Counted from the first letter of the stretch, positions 21,927 to 31,970 are shown. The stretch is DNA of 64,000 nt from Emiliania huxleyi CCMP1516 (GCF_000372725.1 NW_005196900.1:387131-451130); one strand, 5' to 3'. Translations and numbers: made by a program. The notes: generated by a model from the letters alone, not told the origin.

Positions 21927-24805
21927 GTTGGCGCCGCCTCCTCCTCCGCTTGCCGCCGCTTCTCTTCATCGACCGCCTCCCTCACGGCCGTCGCCATAGT
22001 CGCGCCGCGGTCGATGCGTTGCGCGATGGAGCGTCCGAGGCGAGCGGCGGTATTCTTGTCCTCAAAGAGCGCCCGCTCAGCGTCGCCGAGCTCGAGCTCG
22101 CGCAAGCTGCTCGCCAAGGCCTTGGCGAGCTCGTCCGCCAAACCAAGCAGCCCGAGCTTGATCGGCTGCCAGCTCTCGGCGAGCTCGCGCGAGACGGTGC
22201 ACGCCTCCGTCGACGCCAAGTTCGTCGAAGCCTCCGAAGCGTTGAAGGGTTGGCCGAGCAGCGCTCGCATCGTCGACGTCTTGCCTGCGCGCCCCTCACC
22301 GACCAACATCAGCTTGGCGCAGTTCCACGGCCGGCTGCCGCCGAGCAACGCCTCGGCGAGCGCGGACGACGGCTCCTCCTCACGCACACCGCCGCCGGCC
22401 ATCGCGATCGCCACCTTGTTGTCGGCGTTGAGAGCGAGGTAAGCCAGCGCCTTCGCGGCCTGCTGCTTCTGCCCGTCCGTGCCGTTGCGAGCCAGCGCCA
22501 CCAGCGGCGCGATGCCACCCGCCTTTGCGATCGCCCGCCTTTGGTTGTCGGCGTTGGCAGCGAGGCGCATCAGCGCCCCCGCGGCCTGCTCCTGCAGCCC
22601 GTCCTCTCCGCTCTGCAGCTGATCCACCCATTTCCACACCTCCGAACGGGCGACGACGATCGATCCCTCCTCGACCCAGAGCACCTCGATCGCGTCGTGC
22701 GAGACGCGGTGCGGCCGCAACGCACGCTGTACGTGCCTGGTAATCTCGCCGCTGGCGGCCTCCCTGAAGGCAGCGGATAAGTCGAAGCTCTCGCTGCCGC
22801 TCGCGCTGGCGGACTCAGTAGTCTCGCGCTCGTAGCTCAGGTCCCTGCTCGTCGACCTCGACGCGTAGCCCTGCTCGTCGACCTCGACGCGGACGAAGAG
22901 GCTCATCTGCACCTCGTGCTGATGACGGCCGCCTGACCAGTGCTTGACCAGTCTGACTTTGAACTGGTCGTCGGGCCGCAGCTCGAGCTTCTCGGCGAGC
23001 ATCTCCTTGAACTGCTCGATATCGAAGGGCGGCGGACCGGTTAAGCTGCCCGCCTCGAGGGTGATGGTAAGGATGGTGGAGGCGCCGCTGCTGCCTGATG
23101 AGGCAGAAGAGAAGCGGCTCTTGCTGCCGCTCGCGCCGGCGGGTTCCAAAGAGCTTGACTCGTAGCTCAGGTAGCCCTGCTCATCGACCTCGACGCGGAC
23201 GAAGAAGCTCTGGCTCGTCTGCACCTCGTGCTGCCCACGGCCGCCTTGCTTGACCAGTCTGACTTTGAACTGGTCGTCGGGCCGCAGATCGAGCTTCTCG
23301 GCGAGCCTCGTCTTGAACGCTCCGCTGTCGAAGGGCGGCGGACCGGTTAAGTTGCCCTCGAGGGTGATGGTAAGGATGGTGGAGCCTGATGAGGACAGCA
23401 TTGCGCTGCGCTCTTCCCCCGCGGCCGCCCCGACGACGATCGATTCCTCCTCGAACCAGAGCACCTCGATCGCCTCGGCCGCGACGCGGAGCGGCCGCAA
23501 CGCACGCTTTATGACCATGGTAATCTCGCCGCTGGCACCCTGCCTGAAGGCAGCGGAAAAGTCGGAGCTCTCGCTGCCCCCTGATGAGGATAGCGTTGCG
23601 CCGCGCTCTTTCCCCGCAGCCGCCGAGGGGGGCGTGGCAAGAGCAGCCGAGTGCTCCTCGAGCTGCTGTCGCGATGACGAGGCCGCGTGCAAGAGGGGAG
23701 CTGCTGAGTGCTCCTCGGCGGAACGGGTGGAGTGCTCATCGAGCTGCTGTCGTGAAACGACGTCGAGAGGCACGATCGGAAGCGTCGTGAGTCGCCGGTC
23801 GCGCCGAATCGCGTCGCGCATTGCCAGCGCATGCTTCACCTTCAGCTGCGCCGCCTCTAGCCGCAGGTTCGCCTCCAGCTCCATGAGACCAAGATCGGCC
23901 TCGCGATGCTGCCGCGTCTCCTCCGCCTGCTGCTGCACCTGCTGCTGGGCCTGGACCTGCGCCTCCAACTGCATCGCCTCCCTCAACTCCTCAAACGCCG
24001 GCGTCTGAAACGTCATGCGGTGCACTTCGTCGATGGCCTGCAGCATCGCCTCGCACGACGAGGCGTCCAGCGCCCTCACGTGGTCTTTTGCAAACGCCTG
24101 GAGCATCGAACGAAGCCGCCGGTACTCCTCCAGCGGCAGCGTCAGCCGGCCGGGGTTGGCGGCGTGCGCGATGAGCTGATTGCAGAAGTCGTTGATCGCC
24201 TTGAGGTCGTCCCGCAGCGACGCCGGGCAGCCCAAGTCGAGCCAATGGTCCGTCCAGACGCTCATATGCAGCCCGCCGTCCCACTTCTCCGGCAGCCCCG
24301 CCCTCAGCTTGTCGGGCGCGTTGCCCTTTGTAGCCTCCGAGCCGGGCCGGCAGCCGAGCACCGTTTGCCGCAGCACTCCCAGCTCCACATCGAGCGCGCC
24401 GCTGCAGGCGGGGTCGACAGGCAGCCGCGACGCGCTATACTCGGCAGCACGCTTGCCCGGCGTCACGCGGTATTCGCCCAGCAGCGAGCCGCCCGGCGCA
24501 CGCAGCGTAAAGCGAACGCGCTGAGGGAGCTTGCCGCTCAAATCCTCTGCGGTCAGCATGATCGACGCCGAGCCGCGCTCGAATGTCACGGTGCCGGGGA
24601 GCTCGAGCTCAAAGGACGGCGAGCCGTCGACCAGGAGGCCGCCTCGCGATGCGTCCCACGGCAGATCCGGGTAGCGCCGATTCCACAGCGCTTTGAAGCG
24701 GGGAGCGAAGAGGTGCTCGGGCGCGGCGGAGAGGAGCAGCCGCGCCGCGCGCACCCAGTACAGCTCGTCTCTACGCGCGTCGACGTCCGCTGGTTGGAGC
24801 TCCAT
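16262..24805 (-). CDS. Roco GTPase - TIR - TIR - CHAT protease polyprotein, single exon
   Basis: One uninterrupted 2847-residue ORF starting at an ATG. Domains, approximate residues: N-terminal unknown region and coiled coil (1-410); nested modules A-B-B'-A' (415-722), where B (STILTITLE...PDDQFKVRLVK) looks PB1-like; two armadillo-like repeats (722-800); Roc GTPase with P-loop GEGRAGKTS (about 835), a Gln/Pro-rich insertion (960-1036), DLGGQ (about 1075) and GTHGD (about 1155); COR (1200-1410); TIR 1 (SYDAFIGYRQ, FLDRERLQMGKRYD, with Glu in LLVEWQLAL, about 1585-1690); TIR-like 2 (MAFADIFVSLRL to FSTEQELQYI, about 1845-1950); CHAT caspase-like domain with His in FLFIGHG (about 2211) and Cys in LNGCNT (about 2258); a poly-Gly linker; and an unrecognised C-terminal 450 residues. 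The order GTPase switch, TIRs, protease suggests signalling to regulated proteolysis or cell death. Function is inference; the domains are seen. Confidence 0.85.
17640..17728 (-). repeat. (GCC)n tract coding for poly-Gly linker
   Basis: A near-pure run of GCC/CCG triplets read on the minus strand as Gly. It separates the CHAT domain from the C-terminal region of the Roco protein. Likely length-polymorphic. Confidence 0.9.
21697..21925 (-). repeat. CTG/CGG triplet tract coding for Gln/Pro-rich insertion
   Basis: About 230 bp of CTG and CGG triplets encode mixed poly-Gln and Pro. They sit inside the Roc GTPase between the P-loop and the DLGGQ motif. Confidence 0.9.
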
Positions 24806-24869
24806 TGTCCCTAACCTGTTGCAGCGTGCATCCCGGCAAGCGCCGATTGAAAGAAAAACCCACGTGGGG

Positions 24870-24969
24870 GCGCTCTCCTAGTTCTCCTGCTCCTGACAAG
24901 GGACGTCTTTCCCTTAGTCCGGCACCCCGCCATCATACACGTCTTTGCGTTAGTCCAGTTGGAGCACTT
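24870..24969 (+). repeat. About 95-bp direct repeat, left copy
   Basis: GCGCTCTCCTAGTTCTCCTG, then CTCCTGACAAGGGACGTC and GCGTTAGTCCAG, ending in GAGCACTT. Nearly identical to 26221-26328, which has a 10-bp insertion. The copies bracket about 1.25 kb. Confidence 0.9.
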
Positions 24970-25077
24970 GCGCGCATAACCTCTTGCGACCCAGGTTCCG
25001 ACCCTCTGCGTGGCCGACTCACACAGCGAGCCTTCCTGTCTCCGTGCTGCCGATTCATCGGTCGTGCTCAGCCAAGG

Positions 25078-25126
25078 TATTGTAGAGACCGACCATATGC
25101 ACAATATCTTGACTGAGAGCTAAGCC
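25078..25126 (+). repeat. Short dispersed repeat, copy 1
   Basis: TATTGTAGAGACCGACCAT, GCACAATATCT and AGCTAAGCC in order, matched at 46785-46835 in the same orientation. Confidence 0.75.
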
Positions 25127-25798
25127 CAGTTCGACGATCGGCAGCCTCACCGCGGGTCGCGCCGCTGTGCAGCGAGAGAGAGCCAGGCTCGCCCGGCGAA
25201 GCCGAAGGTGACCAGAGAGTGCTCAACAAATACCAGAAAAATCAGGGAGCCTCAGAGAGTGCCACTGCCATCACCCAGGCCGCGGGAGCCGATCGGCTGC
25301 GCCGAGGACAGCTCCCTCAGTGTGCTCCGCGGCTCACCAGTGTGCGCCGCGGCGCCGTCCTCCCACTTTCTTTGGCGGCCAGCCACCGGTCGAGTTCTTC
25401 GACTCTGGAGGACAGAAAGGTACCGTCTGAAAGGTATTTTCATGCTCTATTGACTGGCGAAAAGCATCGGTCAGATTTTCAGGCGTAGCCTGAAGTCCGT
25501 CGCGACGCACTCAATCCCTCCCGAGCGAAAGCCTGTGGCTCTCTCGAACTCGTCGATATATTGCGAATAAACTGCTCTTCCCGCATAGCTTGCAGAGTCA
25601 GAGGCGCAGAAAGGCTACGAGTGTTCGACGAGTCTTGCGAGCTGCGCGGTCAAACCTGGGGGGGACTGACCGCATCAAGGCGGACTTCCGAAACCTGGGT
25701 GAGCACCTCTGGCAGTTCTCGCTCCCCATCGAGCTCTTCTTGCCGCACGGCTCTTCTGTGTGCCGGCACAGAGCTCCGTGCAAGCCTTCCAGCGTGAT

Positions 25799-26055
25799 AG
25801 GAACGAGTGTATCGCTTTGACGGATCGACCGTGCTTGTTATCCACATCGATGTGACGCACACAGTGACACATCAACGACACACATTCTCCCACCCGCCGG
25901 GACGCAAAACGCTCTCGACGAGAGCCACAAGAAGGCGACCACACAGCAAGCCGCTCGGTCGATCACGTTGCTCGCTCGATGCCGGCGAGCGCATGGCGCA
26001 CGCCTTGGACGGTGGCGAAGCCAAAAACACCGGCAGTGGCCGTCCGCTGGCGTGA
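25799..26055 (-). repeat. Dispersed about 280-bp repeat, copy 2 (inverted)
   Basis: Reverse-complement relative of 4615-4893, sharing the CTTTGACGGATCGACCGT, CGCTCTCGACGAGAGC and GATGCCGGCGAGCGCATG blocks. Confidence 0.8.
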
Positions 26056-26220
26056 GCGGCGGCGGTCGAGACCTCACCCTTCGCGCCGACGACCCAACCT
26101 CACGCGGAACAACCCAACCCAACCCAACAACCCAACCCAACCCAAAAAGCACGATTCTCAAGTTGGGCCCTCAGGTTGCACCCGGCGGCACGGGGGCAGG
26201 CGCGGGCCCTCCTACTGGTT

Positions 26221-26328
26221 GCGCTCTCCTAGTTCTCCTGCTCCTGACAAGGGACGTCTTTCCCTTAGTCCGGCACCCCGCCACATAGATCTACATCTAC
26301 ACGTCTTTGCGTTAGTCCAGAGCACTTC
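26221..26328 (+). repeat. About 95-bp direct repeat, right copy, in kinase 5' flank
   Basis: Right copy of 24870-24969. Its last 8 bases (GAGCACTT) start the shared flank motif that runs into the kinase start codon. Confidence 0.9.
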
Positions 26329-26343
26329 GGCGGTAAAATTCTT
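26321..26343 (+). promoter_or_regulatory. Candidate 5' flank element GAGCACTT-N5-GTAAAATTCTT
   Basis: Ten bases upstream of the kinase start. The same bipartite arrangement, with the same 5-base spacer length, occurs at 43566-43589 upstream of the F-box/RCC1 gene. A promoter or initiator role is inference. Confidence 0.4.
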
Positions 26344-26352
26344 CAAGCCCGC

Positions 26353-29300
26353 ATGAGCGCCATCTCGATGCGCAGTAGTTCTACCCTCGAGTCAGTCAGC
26401 CCCTCGCGGCGGCTAGACGCGACCTACGAGCTGCTCGAGACGAGGCTCGGCCGCGGACAGTTCGCCGAGGTGCGGCTCGCGCTCCGCAAGGGGCGGCTCA
26501 ACGAGCGCGTCGCCGTCAAGCTGCTGCCGCGGGTCAAGGTGCCCGAGGCCAAGCTGGCGCGCGAGCTGGAGGTGCTCCGCGCAGTGTCGGAGCTGCGGCA
26601 CCCGGCGCTGGTCACGCTGCTCGATGCGTACCAGACGCCGTCCGAGCTCCAGCTCGTCCTGCAGCTCCTTCCGCGCGGCAGCCTGCTCGACCTCGTCGTC
26701 GAGCGGCGCCGGCCGCTCCCCGAGCCGGAGGCGCGGACCATCGTGCGGCAGGTGGCGAGCGGGCTGGCGGCGCTGCACCGCGCCGGGATCGTCCATCGCG
26801 ACGTCAAGCTGCAGAACGTCCTGCTCGACGAGGATGGTTGCGCCGTGATTTGCGACTTTGGCTGCTCGCGCTTTGCTCCACCGCCTTCGGCGCCGCGGCT
26901 GGGCACGGCGGGCGCGGCGGGCGCGGCGGGCGCGGCGAGGCCTGGCTCTCCGTCTGCCGCGCCAGGGCAATGCCGCTCTCCGCGCATCGACTCGCCTTGC
27001 GGCACGCCCGGCTTCATCGCCCCCGAGATGCTCGGCGAGAGCGGTTACGACTTTGCCGCCGACGTCTGGGTGGTCGGCGTGGCCGCGTATCCGCCCCGCT
27101 CTCGGCGCCTTCGAGGAGCCTTCTCGGAGCCCTCCCCGTAGGCGCTCGGCGTGGTTGCGTACGTGCTGCTGACGGGCCGGCCGCCCTTCGACATCCCTCC
27201 GGTGACGTGGCGCGAGCCAAAGGGGCGGCCGCACGCCGGCTCCCGGCCCGCCTCTCGCCCCGCCTCGCCGGGCGTCGCCGCCGCGGGGACGGCGGGGCTA
27301 GCCGCCGGCGCGGGCGGCGGCTGCGGAGGGTGGCACGCGCCGCCGGCGTCGTCGCACGCAGCGGCGTCGCACCTTCCTCCCTCCCCGCACCCCGCCGCCT
27401 CTCCGCCCTCGGCCGTCGGCGCGGCCTCCGTCCACACCTCGCCGGCGCCGCAAGCCGGCCAGCTGGAGAGGTGAGCCACTGTAGAGAGCAGACTGCCGCC
27501 ACCGTTCTTCCCACGGGGGTCGATCGGGCGGAGGAGCTGACTTGTGGTGGTTTACATGTGCAGGCCTCCACTGCCGACCTTTCGGAGCGGCCGCAGAGGC
27601 GGCAAGGCGGAGGCGGCGCAGCAGGCGGCGCAGGGGTGGAACAGGCACGCGCGGCTGCAGCAGGAGGCGCCAGCAGCCGCAGAGGAGGCGCGAGACACGG
27701 CGGCGAGCCTCGACGCCGCCTCCGCCGCCCCCACCCCCGCCACCCCCACCGCCGTCCCTGCCGCTGCTGCCGCCGCCGCCGCCACCGCCGCCACCGCCAC
27801 CGTTTCCTCCGCTTCCGCCGCCGCCGCCACCGCCGCCGCTGGCTCCGCCCCCGCCGCCTCCGGCCCTGCCTCTGCCCCGGTCTCCTCCTCCGCCGCCTCC
27901 GCCGACGGGGTGGACGCTTGCGTCGCGGCGTCGCACACTGGCGGCGAGCAGGCCGAGCGCACGCCTCCTTCTCCCCACGCCGCCGCCCCCGCTCCCGCCG
28001 CCCCCGCTCCCGCCGCCCCCGCTCCCGCCGTCCCCCCCGCCGCCCCTCCCGCCGCCCCTCCCGCCGCCCCTCCCGCCGCTGCCCCTCGCGCCGCTGCCCC
28101 TCCCGCCGCCGCACTTCGCGAGGCTCCCGCGGCCAGGAGAGAAGGCGCCTCCACGCCCCTCTCGTCGACCTCCCCTTTAGCCGCCCCGCGTAGGCCCTCT
28201 CCCTCCGCCGGCGAGAGGCGCCTCGCCTCGAGTCGCTCTCCCTCTCCTCTCCCGCGCGAGAGCGCGGGCCCGCGGCTGCAAGCCCCGACCCGTCCGCCTC
28301 TGAGCTCGCCGCAGCGGCAGCCGACCCGCTCGCGGCGGAACCTGCTCGGAGCCCTCTCGAGACCCCCTCGGACCCTCCTCGGACTCTCCCCGTAGGCGCC
28401 CGACTCGCCCACAGCGGAGGGCGGTGGCTCCGCCTCGCTCGGCCTGCTCGCCTAGATGTGGCAACAGTATTTGCAACGCGGGCGTTGCTCATGCGCTGCT
28501 ATTCCTCGCCTCGCCCTTCCCCCGATTCCCTTGATTCCCTCCCTTATTCCCTTGATTCCCTTGACTCCCTTGACTCCCTTGATTCCCTCCGTCCTCCCTG
28601 CATCAACAGGCCTGCTCAACCGGATGCGCCGTGGCTGGGACTTTCCCCTTCCGGCGGAGGGCGCGCCCTTGCTCTCCGAGGCGAAGCCTAGACGGAGAGT
28701 ACAGAGCCCGGCAGCTAGCGCTCCGACACGACACGCGCCCGGCGGTGCCCCATCGTCTTCACGCCTTGAGTGTGCAGCCCTTGTCTTCACACCTTGACCG
28801 TTTCACGCGATTGCGCCGAATGCATTCGTCTCCACACCGTCACGCTGGCTTGCCCACAACGTGCAGGCGGCGAAGCAGCTCGTGCGCGGTATGCTCGTCG
28901 AGGAGCCGTCGCTGCGCATCACAGCCGAGGACGCCCCTCGACCCACCCCTGTCTCCCCCCCTGAGGCAAACACTCATCGTCGAGGAGAGTCCGCATAGGC
29001 TGCGCTCGACCACCCCTGGCTCGCGGGCGAGCCGCTCAACGGCTCCTCCCGCACCGTGCACGCGGCGGCGCAGAAGCTGTCCAACCTCCTCGCCGACCCC
29101 GCCTGGAGGGCCGCTACGCCGGGCACGAGCGTCTGGCCCCTCTTCAGCGGCTCGCCGTGCGCCGACTCGCCGGCGGCGATCTCTCGAGCTGGCTCGCAGA
29201 TGGATTTGTGCGCGCGCGAGGGGGGGGCGGGGGAGGGGCGCGGAGACGTGCGGCGCGGCGAGGCGGCGGAGGGGCTCGGCGCAGAGGGGCCAGGCGGGTT

Positions 29301-29514
29301 CGAGTTGGTTGGTGCGCGCGGCTACTGCGGCGCTCGGCGGCACGGCAGCAAGGAGGGCAGCAAGGAGGGCCTGAGGCCGTCCGCGGCGTGCCTCCGCGGC
29401 CGGCAGAGCTCGCGCCAGCTGCTGCCGCCCTCCTCGTCTGGTTCATCGGAGAGTGAGTCGGCAGAGCCCTCGGACGACGACCCTCTTCCCTTGCGCAGGG
29501 CGAGGTACAGGTAG
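26353..29514 (+). CDS. Ser/Thr protein kinase with large insertion in the C-lobe (7 exons)
   Basis: Phase-perfect exons: 26353-27069, 27142-27470, 27564-28350, 28396-28441, 28610-28680, 28867-28932, 28999-29514 (about 843 residues). Kinase motifs in order: glycine loop LGRGQFAEV, VAVKLL, HRDVKLQNVLL, DFGCS, GTPGFIAPEML, DVW|ALGVVAYVLLTGRPPFD; then, after an insertion of about 380 residues rich in Ala, Pro and Ser, the fold resumes as LLNRMRRGWDFP, AAKQLVRGMLVEEPSLRITAED and ALDHPWL. The C-terminal 150 residues are low complexity. The motif set suggests the CAMK/AGC-like Ser/Thr group. Introns at 27070, 28351, 28442, 28681 and 28933 start with a decayed copy of the following exon's start; four of six use GC donors. 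The ATG at 26353 follows the flank element directly. Confidence 0.85.
28508..28592 (+). repeat. 10-bp minisatellite in kinase intron
   Basis: TTGATTCCC / TTGACTCCC units repeated about eight times within the intron at 28442-28609. Confidence 0.85.
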
Positions 29515-29528
29515 GGTCTCCCGACCAA

Positions 29529-29621
29529 AATATATAAATAAAAAACGGACACCTGAGATGGACACCTATACAGGAGCGATGGGTAAAAAGGAAACAGCAA
29601 CACCAACAGGTCCCCGCCCGT
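29529..29621 (-). repeat. SINE-like repeat copy with (ATTT)n tail
   Basis: Minus-strand reading: GGGCGGGGACCTGTTGGTGT, CCTTTTTACCC, AGGTGTCCGTTTTTTATTTA. It lies just 3' of the kinase stop and may supply its 3' end. Closest copies: 47217-47281 and 42440-42506. Confidence 0.65.
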
Positions 29622-29807
29622 CCAAAAACTAATGCGATAACAACTAAAAAATGTGCGGTCGTTCTCGTTGCCCCCCTCATCTGTGAGGTTTGCAGCGCCG
29701 CTGGGTCGCGCGCCACACTTGTGCGCGCTTTTCTTTTGCTCTGTTTGCGCCCCTGCGTGGCCGCCACCCGCGCGCAGCCGCGTGCGTTGGGTGAGACTAC
29801 CGATCCG

Positions 29808-31243
29808 TCAGTCGACGCACACGTTGAGGTGCTTGCACGCCTCGCTGGAGAGCTTGCTGAGCTCGGCGAGGACGCTGTCACGGGCGGCGTTGTCGCCGGG
29901 GCAGTCGAAGCGCACCATGCCTTGCGCGATGGGCAGCGCGCGGTCGGCGTACTCCTAAGGCAAGGGTGCGGTACGGTGAGGCGCCGCCCCTCCACGCGCT
30001 AGTTGCGAAGTGCCCACTCCTTGGCGGTCGCCCACTGCTTCGCGCCCTTGAACTGCTTGGCGCCCTCGAGGAACTTGCGCTTCGCCGTGTTGACAGCCGA
30101 TGCGCAGCGCTTGTACCCAAAATGGTCCGTGCAGCTGCCCCAGCGCGAGTTGGGCAGCGCGCGCCGGATGGCGTTGACGAGCTTCTCGCACTCCTTGAGC
30201 ACTGGCTCTAGGTCGGCGGACGGGAGGAGGGCGTAGACGGTGGCGTCGTCGACGTGGCCTAGAATGCAATCACCCCTCCATTGTGAGCCCTGCCGTCGCT
30301 GCGTGATTACCGCCACCATTCCGTTACCGGCGTCGACGAGCGAGCAGACGAGCTGCGCCAACTGCCGCGGCTCGAGCACCTCCAGACGCGGCAGCAGCGC
30401 CTTTGCCTCGGGCCGGAACGCCTTCTTTGCGCGCTCGTTGACGACTCCCTCGTGAGCGCGGCGGAACGCCGCCTCGACCGCCTTGCGCAGCGCCTCCGCG
30501 CCCATCCCGTAACCGAGAGGCGCCGACTCGATCCGCTCGGAGCGGTAGGCGGGGCCCTCCTCCTTCTGCGAGCCGCCACAGTGGTACCGGCCGATCGGCC
30601 GAGTGCCGAGGCCGGAGTAGACGGAGCGGATGGCGACCGTGACGTCCTCGCAGACCTCCGCCTTCTTGCCGGTTCCCTTGAGCCCGCCGAGCGCCACGTG
30701 ATACTTGGAGACCGTGCTCTCCTTCGCAAGCGCGCTCGCAAGCGCCTTGAGTTTTGGCGCGTCCCAGGACTCCACACACCCGAGGATGAAGTCCGCCGTC
30801 AGCGTCTCGGGGAGGAGAGACTCCTGCTCCGGCTCGCGCTGCCGCTTGGCCACCACCTTGTTGCCGCTCAAAGTCGCCGGGCTCTTTTTGGTGGCAGCGG
30901 GCGCCTTTGAAGTCCCGCCGCCCGACTTTGAGCCCTTGGGCTTCCACTCCGCCTCTGAACTGACCTCGCTGTCTTCCTGGTACTCCTCGTCGGACCCGCT
31001 CTCGTCGTCGCTCTCCGGCTTGGCCGGCACCTTCTTGGCTGGCTTGCCCTTGCCCTTGCCAGACGCTGCACTCTTCGTCCACTCGGCGAGCGCCTCGGTC
31101 TTGGCCAGGTTCGCCGCCGGCTCCCACGTCTCCTCATCGTAGCCCTGCCACTTGACGAGGTACTTGAGCTTGCCACCCTTGCCTGTCTCCTCAAGGATGC
31201 GCTCGATGACGTACTCCTCCTCGGACTCGCTCTCGGACGACAT
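29808..31243 (-). CDS. Chromodomain protein (2 exons)
   Basis: Exon 31243-30014 (410 codons, phase 0) joins exon 29954-29808 across a 59-bp GC-AG intron. The N-terminus is a chromodomain: EEEYVIERILEE, LKYLVKWQGYDEETWEP. This domain usually reads methyl-lysine marks on histone tails. An acidic and basic linker (Ser/Asp/Lys-rich) follows, then about 250 residues of a globular region that I do not recognise (IGRYHCGGS, ALPNSRWGSCTDHFGYKRC). The last exon adds EYADRALPIAQGMVRFDCPG and a Cys-containing tail. An in-frame ATG at 31318 would lengthen the N-terminus by 25 residues; I chose 31243 because the acidic MSSESESEEE start leads straight into the domain. Probably a chromatin reader. Confidence 0.75.
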
Positions 31244-31412
31244 CGGTCTGTTGTCGCCGCTGTTGTCGCCGCTGTGTGTTGCGCGCTTCCCGTGTGCGCG
31301 CTTCCCGCCAACGTGCAAGGAAGCGCGTATTTTTTCTCCTGAATCTCTCTGCAGCTGGGTTGACCGCGCCGACAGCTACGCCGCGAGAAGAATTCTACGA
31401 AGGCACGCGCCT

Positions 31413-31459
31413 CTCGAGGTTCTCGAGGTGGATATCCTTTGGCCGCGTTGGGTAGCGAG
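31413..31459 (+). repeat. Dispersed LEVLEVDILWPRWVA repeat, copy 2 (short)
   Basis: 47 bp, identical to the core of 11938-12000 and then diverging. It lies upstream of the small ORF at 31581. Confidence 0.85.
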
Positions 31460-31580
31460 CCCCTCTCACAGAAGAATTCACTTTCACACGACAGTCGCGA
31501 CAATAATCGGTTAGCCAATCTTCAGAGGCAGTAGAGACGATGGATGGTGCCGCAAAAAACGTGCCCCCAAGCTGCAGAAC

Positions 31581-31970
31581 ATGTGCAGGCCAGTCCAAGA
31601 ACTCGTGAACGCGGCAAAGGCAATACAACGCTGCCTCGACTCCTTGCCGCCACACCTAACAGCTACTAAGGCAGAGGCGAGCACGCAGACGGAAGCGGAA
31701 GCGGAAGCGGACCTACGTCTCAGCGGCGGTGAGTACAAGGAGGAGGAGGAGGACAAGGAGGAGGAGGAGGCGACGCAGCTCGAAGAAAGCACGCAGGACG
31801 CAACGCAGCCCCCCGAGGATGCGTCGCAGCCGGACGCAAAACGCCAACGCCACGCCTCGGATAGTGCGGCAGAGTCGCCCCAAGCCGGCGATTGCGAGCA
31901 CGCCGCGTCTGTGTCCGGCAGCTCCTCGCCGATTCTCTCTGTTCCTCCCCTCCCCCTCCCCTCCCCCTGA
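31581..31970 (+). CDS. Small acidic hypothetical protein
   Basis: 129 residues: MCRPVQELVNAAKAIQRCLD followed by a Glu/Asp/Gln-rich low-complexity region and a Ser/Pro tail. No family recognised. The first 35 residues could form a helix. The minus strand is also open here, so coding status is uncertain. Sequence is somewhat less GC-rich than the neighbours. The ATG codon overlaps a possible short upstream frame. Confidence 0.35.
   Translation: MCRPVQELVNAAKAIQRCLDSLPPHLTATKAEASTQTEAEAEADLRLSGGEYKEEEEDKEEEEATQLEESTQDATQPPEDASQPDAKRQRHASDSAAESPQAGDCEHAASVSGSSSPILSVPPLPLPSP

Larger units (their letters stand above)
24806..26352. other. Divergent intergenic region with three repeats
   Basis: Separates the divergently transcribed Roco and kinase genes. 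It carries a direct repeat (24870-24969 and 26221-26328), a short dispersed repeat (25078-25126) and an inverted copy of the 280-bp repeat (25799-26055). A CCCAACCCAA run lies at about 26100-26145. No gene seen. Confidence 0.55.

Noticed and set aside
20900-22780. 626-residue plus-strand ORF opposite the Roco gene
   Set aside because: A shadow of the minus-strand gene. Its Leu/Arg runs are the complement of the Gln/Pro and Glu tracts, and it has no domain signature.
23906-24814. 302-residue plus-strand ORF
   Set aside because: Antisense shadow of the N-terminal part of the Roco protein, caused by GC-rich third positions.
24870-26328. LTR pair
   Set aside because: The repeats are under 110 bp and the interior has no protein or priming-site signature, so an LTR element is not supported.
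27544-28412. Separate Ala/Pro-rich genes on either strand
   Set aside because: The plus-frame Ala-rich stretch is better explained as exon 3 of the kinase (phase-perfect at both ends); the minus frames are shadows.
29955-30013. GA-AG intron in the chromodomain gene
   Set aside because: AAG|GAGTGG would be GA-AG, but a GC donor three codon-bases later (TGG|GCACTT) also keeps frame, so GA-AG is not needed.
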